Assembly: GCA_026004615.1 (NCBI GenBank) | Contig: BPJM01000016.1 | Span: forward strand, 1-45,760 | Reading direction: 5' to 3' | Source of the DNA: Planctomycetota bacterium | GTDB taxonomy: Bacteria; Planctomycetota; J058; J103 | Length of the DNA stretch: 45,760 nucleotides | Shown here: positions 7,920 through 16,005 of the stretch, piece after piece | How positions within the stretch are numbered: position 1 is the stretch's first letter | Layout of the letters: each line of letters begins with the position of its first letter | The notes under the pieces: generated by a model | The model's database searches: none | What the model saw: the letters and a program-made list of their open reading frames with translations, nothing else | What the model was told of the DNA's origin: nothing | Made by a program: the position numbers and the translations under genes

Positions 7920-8969
7920 GTGGGCGAGGCGGTGCGCATCACCCAGTTCGCCACCTCGGGTGGCTGAGCGGGCAAACTCGGTCCGGCGGACCTGAGGGCG
8001 CTCCTGGAAGGCATCGCGGTCGCACCTGCGGGCGATCTGCTCGTGGGCGACGACAGCGGGGACGATGCGGCCGTGTTCCGGCGGAGCCCGGACGAGGCGA
8101 TCGTGGTCACGGTGGACCTGATCGGGCCGCTGACCGACGATCCGGAGCTGTTCGGGCGGGTGGCGGCGATCAATGCCATCTCGGATGTGTTCGCCATGGG
8201 AGGGCGGCCGCTGCTCGCGCTCAACGTCTGCTGCTTTCCGCCGGCGCTGCTGCCCACCGGTGTGCTGCAGCGGATCCTGCGCGGCGGGATGGCCGCGGCG
8301 GCGGAGTGCGGCTGCGTGATCGGCGGCGGGCACACCGTGCGCGACGAGTCGCTGAAGTACGGGCTGGCGGTCGTCGGCACCGTGCACCCCGCGCGGCTCA
8401 AGCGCAACAGCACCGCGCGGGTGGGGGATGTGCTCGTGCTGACCAAGCCGCTCGGCACCGGCATCGCCGCCAGCGGCTGGCGCAAGGGGCTGCTCGATGA
8501 CGCCGGGATGGCGCCGGTCTACCAGGGGATGCTGGAGCCCAACCGGGCGGCGATGGAGGTCGCCCACCAGCTCGACGTCTCCGCCATGACCGACGTCACC
8601 GGCTTCGGCCTGGCCGGACACGCCTACACCATGGCGCGCGCCTCGGGGGTGGGGCTGCGGATCCGGGCGGGGGCGCTGCCGAGCTACCCGGGGGTGCTGG
8701 AGCTCGTGGCGGCAGGGGCGTGCACCGGGCTGGCCAGGGCCAACCGCGCCTACCTGGGCGAGGCGCTGCGCGTGGATCCGGCGGTGGCGGCGCCGCAGCT
8801 CGCGCTGGCGCTCGATGCCCAGACATCGGGCGGGCTGCTGATGGCGGTTGCGCCGGCGGACCTGGAGCGGGCGCTGGAGCTGCTATCCGAGCGCGGGGTA
8901 CGGACGGCGGTGCGGATCGGCGAGGTGTGCGAGGCGGGGGGCAGTCCGTTCGTGGAGCTGGTGCCGTGA
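7920..8969 (+). CDS. selD: selenide, water dikinase (SelD), itself a selenoprotein with Sec at TGA 7965-7967
   Basis: SelD makes selenophosphate from selenide and ATP, the selenium donor for Sec-tRNA and for selenouridine. GTG 7920 lies 5 nt after AAGGGAGG. Codon 16 is TGA (7965-7967); read as selenocysteine it gives GGUAGKLGP, which aligns the Sec with catalytic Cys17 and the following Lys (here K19) with Lys20 of E. coli SelD. A SECIS-like hairpin follows the TGA. Downstream are SelD hallmarks: LLVGDDSGDDAAVF, ISDVFAMGGRPLLALN, CVIGGGHTVRDE, VLTKPLGTGIA, MTDVTGFGLAGH and DAQTSGGLLMAV. Length 349 residues, normal for the family. An automatic caller would start the gene after the TGA, at 8043, and lose the catalytic residue. 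A GTG/ATG overlap couples it to the next gene. Confidence 0.95.
7966..8003 (+). promoter_or_regulatory. SECIS-like hairpin for selenocysteine insertion in selD
   Basis: The stem-loop begins inside the TGA. A lower stem pairs 7966-7970 (GAGCG) with 7999-8003 (CGCTC). After an asymmetric internal loop, an upper helix pairs 7977-7984 (CTCGGTCC) with 7988-7996, with one bulged T at 7993. The apical loop is GGC at 7985-7987, 17 nt after the TGA. Bacterial SECIS elements sit directly downstream of UGA, inside the coding region, with a small G-containing apical loop that SelB recognises; this fits on position, length and loop. Confidence 0.8.
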
Positions 8970-8974
8970 GGAGG

Positions 8975-9799
8975 ATGGGCGGCGGGGCGGCCCGGCGGCC
9001 GGAGCGGATGCTGCTCGTGCTGGCGGCGGTGCTGGGCGCCGTCGCGGCGCGCGGCGACGAGCCCCTGGCGGCTGGAGCCGAGCCGGTGGCGGCGGCCCTG
9101 GCGGCGCGCGGGGACCGCGCAGCGGCGAGCGCGGCGGTGGCAGCGCTGGCCCGCCGGGTGGCGGCGGGCGAGGAGGGCGCGCGGGCGGCACTGGTGCGCG
9201 CGCGCTACTTCCTGGCGGCGCAGTTCCTGCCGGAAGGCGAGGCGGCCGCAGAGCTCGAGACGGCGGTCCAGGAGGGGCTCGCGGGCCTGGGGCGGGCGCT
9301 CGGACAGCCGCTCGAGGGCTTCGACGCCCTGGACGAGGCGCGGGCGCGGCTCGGCCGGGAGCAGGTGCCGCTGGCGTACTGGACCGCCCTCGCCTACGGG
9401 GCGTGGATCCCGCATCTGTCAGTCTTCAGCCGGCTCGGGGCGGCCCGGCGCTTCCGCCGGGTGCTGGAACGGCTGGTGGAGCTGGACGGGGGCTACTTCT
9501 ACGCGGGTCCGCACCGGGTGCTGGCGGAGTTCTTGGCCCAGGCACCGGGCATCGCGGGCGGGGACGAGCAGGCGGCTCGAGACCACGCGCTCCGGGCGGT
9601 GGAACTGGCGCCTGGCTACATCGAGAACCACGTCGTGTATGCAGCCGTGCACCACCGCGAGCGCGATCCCGAGGCCTATCGCGAGGCGCTGCGGCGTGCC
9701 GCCGCCATGCCCGTGGACGGGGTGGCGGCGCCGGATGTGCCGGAGCAGCGCGCGGCGCGCGCGCGGGCCCGGCGCCTGCTGGAGCAGGCGCGGCCGTAG
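8975..9799 (+). CDS. TatT-like (TRAP-transporter-associated T component) protein
   Basis: About 274 residues. The start could be GTG 8966, overlapping the selD stop, or ATG 8975, or ATG 9008. The N-terminus has a hydrophobic export signal (LLVLAAVLGAVAARG). The body is alpha-helical and TPR-like. YWTALAYGAWI, then FRRVLERLVELDGGYFYAGPHRVLAEFLAQAPGIAGGDEQAARDHALRAVELAPGYIENHVVYA, follow the pattern of TatT family proteins, which form periplasmic trimers associated with some TRAP transporters. No TRAP DctP, DctQ or DctM gene is visible here. Coupling to selD is by position only. Confidence 0.75.
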   Translation: MGGGAARRPERMLLVLAAVLGAVAARGDEPLAAGAEPVAAALAARGDRAAASAAVAALARRVAAGEEGARAALVRARYFLAAQFLPEGEAAAELETAVQEGLAGLGRALGQPLEGFDALDEARARLGREQVPLAYWTALAYGAWIPHLSVFSRLGAARRFRRVLERLVELDGGYFYAGPHRVLAEFLAQAPGIAGGDEQAARDHALRAVELAPGYIENHVVYAAVHHRERDPEAYREALRRAAAMPVDGVAAPDVPEQRAARARARRLLEQARP

Positions 9800-9823
9800 G
9801 CCTGGGCAGAAAGACGCGGCGCC

Positions 9824-10861
9824 TCAGCGAGGGGTGGCCGGGGCGGGCGGCCGCGGCGTCAGCTCGAACATCCGCTCCAGCGAGCGGAGCGCGCGCACGC
9901 GCACCCGCTCATCCAGCTCGACCACCTGCTCGGGCAAGGGCTGCTGCAGGCACTGCAGCACCCGCCGCAGCTCGACGCGCTTCATGTGGGGACAGAGCGC
10001 GCAGGTGCCGATGAAGGTCCGGTCGGGGAACTCCATGCGCATGCGGTCGGACAGCCCGCATTCCGTGACGAGCATGAACTGCTCCACCTCGGGATGGGCC
10101 TTGATGTAGCGGATCATGTCGCCGGTCCCGCCTGCCATGTCGGCGAGCCCGACGGTGGCGGCCGAACACTCCAGATGCACGAGCATGTGGGCTCGCGGAT
10201 GCGCAGCGCGCCAGGCGCGGGCCCGCTCGGGAGTGAACTGCTCGTGCACGATGCAGACCCCGTCCCACCCGATGATCTCCTTGTCGGTGCAGGCGCGGAG
10301 GTTCTCGGCCATGTAGCGGTCGGGCAGGAACACGATCTGCCGCTCGGGCAGAGCCTGGATGACCGCCAGCGCGTTGGCCGAGGTCACGCAGACGTCGCAC
10401 TCCGCCTTCACCTCGGCGGAGGTGTTGACGTAGCAGACGATGGCGGCCCGGGGATAGCGAGCGCGCAGCTCGCGCACCTGCGCGGCGGTGATGGAGTCGG
10501 CCAGCGAGCAGCCGGCCTCCGGCGCCGGATGGAGCACGAGCTTGTGCGGCGCGAGGATCTTGGCGGTCTCCGCCATGAACCGCACGCCGCAGAACACGAT
10601 CACCTCGGCGTCGGTATCGCGCGCTTTTTCGGACAGGCCGAGCGAATCCCCGCGGTAGTCGGCGATGCCCGCCTGGATGTCGGGCGTCATGTAGGAGTGC
10701 GCGAGGATGATCGCGTTGCGGGCGCGGGCCAGCCGGCGGATCTCCAGGGTGAGCGGCGCGTGCAGCGCGCACTCCTCGCGGCTCCAGCCGCACTCGCGCA
10801 GTGCCGCATGCAGCCGCTCCACCTCGGCGGCGAGCGCTTGCGGTTCAGCGGTGGTCTCCAT
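9824..10861 (-). CDS. nadA: quinolinate synthase (NadA)
   Basis: Condenses iminoaspartate with dihydroxyacetone phosphate to quinolinate, the first ring of NAD, using a 4Fe-4S cluster. Read from the second of two tandem ATGs (10861), because AAAGGGG sits 5 nt before it and the predicted transcript starts just upstream; the longer GTG start at 10882 would fall before the transcription start. 345 residues, typical. Motifs: IILAHSYMTPDIQ, GDSLGLSEKA, VFCGVRFMAETAKIL (cluster Cys), the VHLECSA segment (second Cys) and GTCALCPHMKR (third Cys). No nadB or nadC is nearby, so the gene is separate from the rest of the pathway. Confidence 0.97.
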   Translation of the reverse strand: METTAEPQALAAEVERLHAALRECGWSREECALHAPLTLEIRRLARARNAIILAHSYMTPDIQAGIADYRGDSLGLSEKARDTDAEVIVFCGVRFMAETAKILAPHKLVLHPAPEAGCSLADSITAAQVRELRARYPRAAIVCYVNTSAEVKAECDVCVTSANALAVIQALPERQIVFLPDRYMAENLRACTDKEIIGWDGVCIVHEQFTPERARAWRAAHPRAHMLVHLECSAATVGLADMAGGTGDMIRYIKAHPEVEQFMLVTECGLSDRMRMEFPDRTFIGTCALCPHMKRVELRRVLQCLQQPLPEQVVELDERVRVRALRSLERMFELTPRPPAPATPR

Positions 10862-10873
10862 CATGGCCCCTTT

Positions 10874-10901
10874 ATCATTCACGCCGGCGGCACCCTGTCA
10901 A
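10874..10901 (-). promoter_or_regulatory. promoter of nadA
   Basis: On the minus strand: a perfect TTGACA (10901-10896), a 16-bp spacer and AATGAT (10879-10874). The start point would fall just before the AAAGGGG ribosome site, giving a very short leader. Confidence 0.65.
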
Positions 10902-11049
10902 CGGCGGGACTTGCGGGCAGGCCGCGCTCCGGGGTAGGGTCCGCGCTGGCGGCTGCGCGCACGGAAGGCAGCGGCCACAGGGTATAACAGGACGGAGCGG
11001 CCTCGCGGCGGCAGGCAACGCTGCCGGGAGCGGAGCAGGAGGCGTGGCG

Positions 11050-12699
11050 ATGCGCAGGGGCCCAGGGGCGATCCTCACTTGCGTCGTGACGGCGTGCGCG
11101 CTCATGGCGGTGCCGGTGTTCGCCGCCCCGAGCAAGGAGGTGCGGGAGGCCGAGCAGGCGCTGGCGGCGGCGCTGCGCGGCGGCGAGCTGGCGGCGCTCG
11201 AGGCGGCGGTGGCACGGCTGGTCGCCTTCGACACTGCGGAGGCGGCGGCGGCGCTGCTACAGTGGGCGGAACGGGTGCCGCCGGGAGCGGATCGGGTCTA
11301 CTGGCGCCTGCTCGGCGGTGCCGCCTCGATGCGCTCGCAGGCGGCGCTGGAGGTGGTGGCGGAGCGCATCCTCGGTCGCAACAAGGTGCTGGGCCGCGAC
11401 TTGTTGTTCGCCCTGCAGAACAACCGCTCCCAGCACGTACCGCTGGTGGTGCTGCGCCCGGTGCTGCTCAAGGGCGCGGACGACCTGCAGCTGCTGGCGG
11501 CGGAGCAGTGCGGGGCGATCGAGAGCGTCGAGGCGGTGGACGTGCTGCTGGAGGCGCTGGAGAAGGCCGAGCGCAAGGGGGGCGAGCTCCAGCAGCGGCT
11601 GCTGGCGGGGCTGAAGCACCTGACCGGGGCCGATCTCGGGGCGGCGGCGAACTGGCGCAAGTGGTGGCAGGAGCAGCGCCCGCGCGGGTTGCCGGCGCGC
11701 AAGGACGGCCAGCAGGGCGTGACCGTCACCGGTACCGCCATGGACGATCTGGGCCTGCGCGCGGCCGAGATCGGGCGCGTGCGGGAGTTCCGCAAGGAGC
11801 AGGTCCTGGTCGTCGTCGCCAACTGCAAGCGGGGCGGGCTGCGCGGCTGCAACTTCGACGACATCGCGGGGCTGCTCGAGCGGATGCGGATTCCCCACAC
11901 CGTGGTCACCAAGGAGGAGTTCGAGCAGGGCAAGGTGGATCTCGGCAAGGCGCTGGTGGTCCTGAACACCTGCGTCCAGATCCACGAGCACTGCGTCTGC
12001 CCCTCCTGCGTGCCGGGCGGCGGGCCGGCCGGCAACCGCCTGGTGCAGTGCACCGGGTGCGACGTGCACGAGATCGTGCACCACAAGTTCTCCGGCGCCG
12101 CGGTGGAGAAGATCCGGCGCTGGGTGGAGGCAGGGGGGTATCTGTTCAGCGAGGACTGGGGGCTGGCGGACGTGCTGGAGCGCGCCTGGCCGAAGCTGAT
12201 CCGCCAGGGCTCCATGATGAAGCAGCGCACCGTGACCGTCACCCCGGGCCGCGGCATGACCACGCATCCGTTGTTGCGCGGGGTGTTCGTGGATCCGGAG
12301 GCGGCGCGCCGCAGCCAGGGCGCGGGCGAGGGCACCACCGTTTCGCGCAACCCGGCGGAAGCAGAGGCCAGCCGGGACGGCATCGTGCGCTACTGGGCGA
12401 TCGATGACGACAGCCCCTACATCGAGGTGGTCGGCCCCGGGGTGACGGTGCTCATGGAGAGCGAGGAGCTGGCGCAGGCAGGCGGTCCGTCCTCGCGCGC
12501 GGTGGCCGTGACGTTTTTGCCCAAGGGCGGTGGCGAGGCCGCTGCCATCCAGGGACGGCCGGAGCGCTTGCGCGGCGGCCGGGTGCTCCACGTGCTGTCG
12601 CATTTCGGCAAGCAGCGCACCGATCTGGACGAGTTCAGCCTGCAGAACCTGCTGCTCAACTTCCTGCTGGAGGCCCAGGAGCGCGCCACCGCGCGCTGA
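11050..12699 (+). CDS. secreted HEAT-like protein with cysteine cluster and DUF4159/amidotransferase-like C-terminal region
   Basis: 549 residues from ATG 11050, 7 nt after AGGAGG (11037-11042). A signal peptide (core LTCVVTACALMAVPVFA) is followed by alpha-helical repeats about residues 30-200 (VLLKGADDLQLLAAEQCGAIESVEAVDVLLEAL pattern, HEAT-like). The C-terminal half has alternating strands and helices (VLVVVANCKRGGLRGCNFDDIAGLLERM, YLFSEDWGLADVLERAW, and a final LHVLSHFGKQ) resembling the Rossmann-like DUF4159/ThuA-type fold. Inserted is a cysteine-rich motif: C308, C315, C317, C320, then C334 and C337 with two His between, possibly a metal site. Promoter-like TATAAC at 10983-10988. Function unknown; exported location is inferred from the signal peptide. 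Confidence 0.75.
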   Translation: MRRGPGAILTCVVTACALMAVPVFAAPSKEVREAEQALAAALRGGELAALEAAVARLVAFDTAEAAAALLQWAERVPPGADRVYWRLLGGAASMRSQAALEVVAERILGRNKVLGRDLLFALQNNRSQHVPLVVLRPVLLKGADDLQLLAAEQCGAIESVEAVDVLLEALEKAERKGGELQQRLLAGLKHLTGADLGAAANWRKWWQEQRPRGLPARKDGQQGVTVTGTAMDDLGLRAAEIGRVREFRKEQVLVVVANCKRGGLRGCNFDDIAGLLERMRIPHTVVTKEEFEQGKVDLGKALVVLNTCVQIHEHCVCPSCVPGGGPAGNRLVQCTGCDVHEIVHHKFSGAAVEKIRRWVEAGGYLFSEDWGLADVLERAWPKLIRQGSMMKQRTVTVTPGRGMTTHPLLRGVFVDPEAARRSQGAGEGTTVSRNPAEAEASRDGIVRYWAIDDDSPYIEVVGPGVTVLMESEELAQAGGPSSRAVAVTFLPKGGGEAAAIQGRPERLRGGRVLHVLSHFGKQRTDLDEFSLQNLLLNFLLEAQERATAR

Positions 12700-12773
12700 G
12701 AAGGCCGGAGGAGCGCAGCCTGCGCGAAAACCCGGAGCGGGCACGCGCCGTCGGGCCTGCCCCCTCACCCCGA

Positions 12774-12796
12774 CCCTCTCCCCGTCGGGGAGAGGG
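12774..12796. terminator. hairpin after the HEAT-like gene, divergent copy of the array stem
   Basis: A perfect 10-bp stem CCCTCTCCCC (12774-12783) with GGGGAGAGGG (12787-12796), loop GTC. It resembles the hairpin in each unit of the neighbouring array. It has no T-run, so any terminator role would not be of the classical kind. Confidence 0.4.
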
Positions 12797-12814
12797 AGCC
12801 GGAAGGCGCCCCTC

Positions 12815-13755
12815 CGGGCGGCTGCCTCGTTTCCCGGCTGCGTTCTCCCCGTTCGCTCGCTCCCGCTGCTGCTCCTTTCGGTGCCTCTCCTCGCTCGTGC
12901 TCTCCTGGTTCCCTCTCCCCCCGCTCGCGGGGGAGAGGGTCAGGGTGAGGGGGCGCGGTACGGCCGAGCCCGGGCGGCTGCCTCGTTTCCCGGCTGCGTT
13001 CTTCCCGTTCGCTCGCTCCCGCTGCTGCTCCTTTCGGTGCCTCTCCTCGCTCGTGCTCTCCTGGTTCCCTCTCCCCCGCTCGCGGGGGAGAGGGTCAGGG
13101 TGAGGGGGCGCGGTACGGCCGAGCCCGGGCGGCTGCCTCGTTTCCCGGCTGCGTTCTTCCCGTTCGCTCGCTCCCGCTGCTGCTCCTTTCGGTGCCTCTC
13201 CTCGCTCGTGCTCTCCTGGTTCCCTCTCCCCCCGCTCGCGGGGGAGAGGGTCAGGGTGAGGGGGCGGGGTACGGCCGAGCCCGGGCGGCTGCCTCGTTTC
13301 CCGGCTGCGTTCTTCCCGTTCGCTCGCTCCCGCTGCTGCTCCTTTCGGTGCCTCTCCTCGCTCGTGCTCTCCTGGTTCCCTCTCCCCCGCTCGCGGGGGA
13401 GAGGGTCAGGGTGAGGGGGCGCGGTACGGCCGAGCCCGGGCGGCTGCCTCGTTTCCCGGCTGCGTTCTTCCCGTTCGCTCGCTCCCGCTGCTGCTCCTTT
13501 CGGTGCCTCTCCTCGCTCGTGCTCTCCTGGTTCCCTCTCCCCCGCTCGCGGGGGAGAGGGTCAGGGTGAGGGGGCGCGGTACGGCCGAGCCCGGGCGGCT
13601 GCCTCGTTTCCCGGCTGCGTTCTTCCCGTTCGCTCGCTCCCGCTGCTGCTCCTTTCGGTGCCTCTCCTCGCTCGTGCTCTCCTGGTTCCCTCTCCCCCGC
13701 TCGCGGGGGAGAGGGTCAGGGTGAGGGGGCGCGGTACGGCCGAGCCCGGGCGGCT
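12815..13755. repeat. tandem array of six 155/156-bp units plus a partial copy
   Basis: Units begin at 12815, 12971, 13126, 13282, 13437 and 13592, with a 9-bp partial copy at 13747 that runs into the stop codon of the HARE-HTH gene. Period is 156, 155, 156, 155, 155, 155. Copies are nearly identical; the first has CTCC where later ones have CTTCC near position 40 of the unit, and the third ends with a GGGGCGGGG variant. Each unit holds an 11-bp stem (CCCTCTCCCCC / GGGGGAGAGGG) around a GCTCGC loop, followed by TCAGGGTGAGGGGG. There is no spacer diversity, so it is not CRISPR. Several open frames cross it only because of composition. It probably grew by unequal recombination or slippage from a GC-rich repetitive hairpin element. 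Confidence 0.92.
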
Positions 13756-14579
13756 CAGCCCTCCTGGGCCGGCTGCTCCTCGGCCGGTGCGGGGGCGGGC
13801 GCTGCGGGCGCGCGCGCAGCGGCGGCACGTCCCTTGGTACGGCGGGCCGGCTCGCCTCCGGCGGCCGCCCTCCTGGCGGTGCGGGCGGCGCGGGTCGTGC
13901 CGCGCTTCGGGCGCGTGCCGGCGCGCCGGCTCTTCCCGGCGGTTCCCCGCCGCGCGGCCCTGGCCGCCCTGGTGGCCTTGGCCGCCTTGGTGGCGCGGCG
14001 CGAGCCCTTCTTGCGGGTCCCGGCGGCGCGCCGCGCAGCCTTCGCCTTCCTGCCGCCGCGCCCGGCGGGCGCACTCGCCGCCTGGCCGGCGTAGCGGGCC
14101 TCCTCTTCCTTCGGCACGAACAGCCCGCGACCGGCCTTGCCGATGAGCGGGTGCTTGAGCAGGGTGGAGGCCAGCGTGGCGTTGGGGTTCTTGCCGCCCA
14201 CCCGGGCGCCGCGCTCCTGTACGAGCGGCAGCAGCTCGGCGGCGCGCATGGGTTTGCCGGCCTCCCGCAGCACCTGCAGTGCGATCGTCGCCGCTCCCTC
14301 GCCGGTCGGGGAATGGCCGCGGCGCCCGCGCCGCCGTGGTGTGGTGGCGGTGGCGGCTGCGAGCGCGGTGCGGCGGGCGCGCGCGGTGCGGGCGGGGGCG
14401 AGCGAGGCGGCCGCGCCGCGCCCCCGCGCCGCCTCGAGCTGCCGCCGCATCGCGGCGACCGCCTGGCGCATCTGCCTTGCCCGCTCCTCCCAGAAGTTCG
14501 CTTCGGCCTCCAGGCGCCGGATCGCCGCCTCGGGCGTCATCGCCCGGGCACCCGGCCCCGGGCCCTTGCGTCTCGCCAT
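13755..14579 (-). CDS. HARE-HTH domain protein with histone H1-like basic tail
   Basis: 274 residues from ATG 14579, 7 nt after GAGGAG; a longer GTG-started frame exists but has no ribosome site. Three parts: a coiled-coil helix (about 15-52, AAIRRLEAEANFWEERARQMRQAVAAMRRQLEA), a winged-helix HARE-HTH domain (about 92-157: GAATIALQVLREAGKPMRAAELLPLVQERGA, TLASTLLKHPLIGKAGRGLFVPKE), and a tail (about 165-274) with Lys/Arg/Ala-rich repeats ending in Pro/Ala and acid residues. HARE-HTH is a DNA-binding fold of HB1, ASXL and restriction proteins; the tail resembles bacterial H1-like proteins. A nucleoid-associated or chromatin-like role is inferred. It has its own promoter at 14823-14851. Its stop abuts the tandem array. 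Confidence 0.85.
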   Translation of the reverse strand: MARRKGPGPGARAMTPEAAIRRLEAEANFWEERARQMRQAVAAMRRQLEAARGRGAAASLAPARTARARRTALAAATATTPRRRGRRGHSPTGEGAATIALQVLREAGKPMRAAELLPLVQERGARVGGKNPNATLASTLLKHPLIGKAGRGLFVPKEEEARYAGQAASAPAGRGGRKAKAARRAAGTRKKGSRRATKAAKATRAARAARRGTAGKSRRAGTRPKRGTTRAARTARRAAAGGEPARRTKGRAAAARAPAAPAPAPAEEQPAQEG

Positions 14580-14898
14580 GGTGGGTCTCCTCTGTCCGTC
14601 TGGGTGCACCGTCATCGCCGTGCGCCGGCTCAGGGCGGAGCCGAAGCGGGGGCCGCTGCTGCCGCGCCGGGCAGCTCGGGGGACCGCGCCCCTGCGCGGG
14701 CGGTGGCTCCCCGACCGGGTGGCACCGCGTCGCGCCGTCGTCCACCTCCTCGCGGCCCGGAGCCGCGGGCAACCGCCGGACTCGCCTCGCGGACTCCGGG
14801 GCGCAGACCAGCCGGCGAGGAGACTGTAAGCGACGATTCAGCCGCTGGCAAGAAATTTTTCAGCCGCGATTTTCACAAAACCGCAGAAAAGCTCTGGC
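14580..14898. other. intergenic region upstream of the HARE-HTH gene, downstream of moaA
   Basis: 319 bp. It holds the predicted promoter (14823-14851) and a leader of about 237 nt for the HARE-HTH gene, plus an unusually AT-rich patch at about 14849-14895 (AAATTTTT, TTTTC, AAAA runs) just downstream of the moaA stop. No gene is seen. Confidence 0.55.
14823..14851 (-). promoter_or_regulatory. promoter of the HARE-HTH gene
   Basis: On the minus strand TTGCCA (14851-14846), a 17-bp spacer and TACAGT (14828-14823). The AT-rich patch lies just upstream, as an UP element would. The start would be near 14816. Confidence 0.55.
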
Positions 14899-15999
14899 TC
14901 AGCCCCCGATGCCCATCATGGTGAAGCCGGCGAAGCCGGCCATCTTCTCCGGCTTGAGGTGAAGGGCCCGGTCGAGCGCGGCATCCAGTGCGGCGCGTTC
15001 GTAGCCGGGAGCGCGCAGGACCGCCCGCAGATCGAGGTGGGCGTCGCCGAACAGGCACAGCTTGAGCTTGCCGTCGGCGCCGAGGCGGACGCGGTTGCAG
15101 CTGTCGCAGAAGTGGGGATCGCTGACGGGCGAGATCACACCGGTGGTGCCAGCGGCGCCGGGCAGCCGCCACAGGCGGGCCGGCCCGTCGGCCGGGCCGC
15201 GGGCGAGCGGCTCGGCGCCGGCCCGCTCCAGGCGCCGTACCAGCTCAGCCGCCGGCAAAAAGCGCAGCGGGTGCTCGGCATCCTGGTGGGCGAGCGGCAT
15301 CAGCTCGATGAAGCGAACTTCGATCGGCAGCCGGTGGCTGAGTTCGACGAAGGCCTCCAGCTCGTCGTCGTTGACGCCCCGCATGAGCACGACGTTGAGC
15401 TTGAGCTCCGCGGTGCCGAGTGCCAGTACCGCCTCGATGCCGCGCCACACCCGGCTCAGCTCGCCTCCCCCGGTCAGGCGGCGGAATCGCTCCGGCACCA
15501 GGGAGTCCAGGCTCACGTTGAAGCGGCGGATGCCCGCGGCGTGAAGCTCCGCTGCCAGCGGTGCCAGCAGCAGGCCATTGGTGCTCAGGCAGAGCAACCG
15601 CAGGCCCGGCAGGCGCGCGGCGCGCTCGATCAGGCCGAGCAGACCCGGTCGGACCAGCGGTTCGCCGCCGGTGAAGCGCACCTTCTCCAGGCCACGGGCG
15701 GCCATGGCCGCCAGCACCTCCAGGATCTCCTCGTCGCGCAGGCACTCGCCGCGGGACAAAAAGGCGCACGGTCCCGCCGGCGCGCAGTAGGTGCAACGGA
15801 GGTTGCAGCGGTCGGTGACCGACAGCCGCAGATAGCGGATGCGGCGACCGTGGCGGTCGGTGAGCGGGGCGCCGGGCGGCGGCGGCGCCACCGCGGGCCG
15901 GCTCGGTGCCGCGCGGGCGGCCGCGGCCATGCGGAGCGCACCCTCGTAGCGGCGCCCGTCGCCCACGGTGCGCGCCGCCATCGGCAGCTTCACGACCAT
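14899..15999 (-). CDS. moaA: GTP 3',8-cyclase (MoaA), molybdenum cofactor biosynthesis
   Basis: Radical SAM enzyme converting GTP to 3',8-cyclo-7,8-dihydro-GTP, the first step of molybdopterin synthesis. 366 residues from ATG 15999. The N-terminal cluster motif is C65xxxC69xxC72 (CNLRCTYC); SAM-binding GGEP follows (VRFTGGEPLVRPGLL). The C-terminal 4Fe-4S site that holds GTP is C298, C301 and C315 (FCDSCNRVRL, KLCLFG). The protein ends in MGIGG, the C-terminal Gly-Gly needed in this family. The first 45 residues are an extra extension; ATG 15930 is another possible start, with GAGG upstream. A TATAAT lies 6 nt before ATG 15999, so the transcript may be leaderless. No moaC, moaD or moaE is nearby. 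Confidence 0.96.
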   Translation of the reverse strand: MVVKLPMAARTVGDGRRYEGALRMAAAARAAPSRPAVAPPPPGAPLTDRHGRRIRYLRLSVTDRCNLRCTYCAPAGPCAFLSRGECLRDEEILEVLAAMAARGLEKVRFTGGEPLVRPGLLGLIERAARLPGLRLLCLSTNGLLLAPLAAELHAAGIRRFNVSLDSLVPERFRRLTGGGELSRVWRGIEAVLALGTAELKLNVVLMRGVNDDELEAFVELSHRLPIEVRFIELMPLAHQDAEHPLRFLPAAELVRRLERAGAEPLARGPADGPARLWRLPGAAGTTGVISPVSDPHFCDSCNRVRLGADGKLKLCLFGDAHLDLRAVLRAPGYERAALDAALDRALHLKPEKMAGFAGFTMMGIGG

Positions 16000-16005
16000 G
16001 CCCGC

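Noticed and set aside
12815..13755. CRISPR array
   Set aside because: Units are 155-156 bp and identical throughout, with no unique spacers between short repeats and no cas genes nearby.
12530..13755. Open frames across the tandem array encoding SFPGCVLPVRSLPLLLL-type repeats
   Set aside because: The frames arise from the repeat composition, lack ribosome sites and change frame at 155-bp periods; no protein-like conservation.
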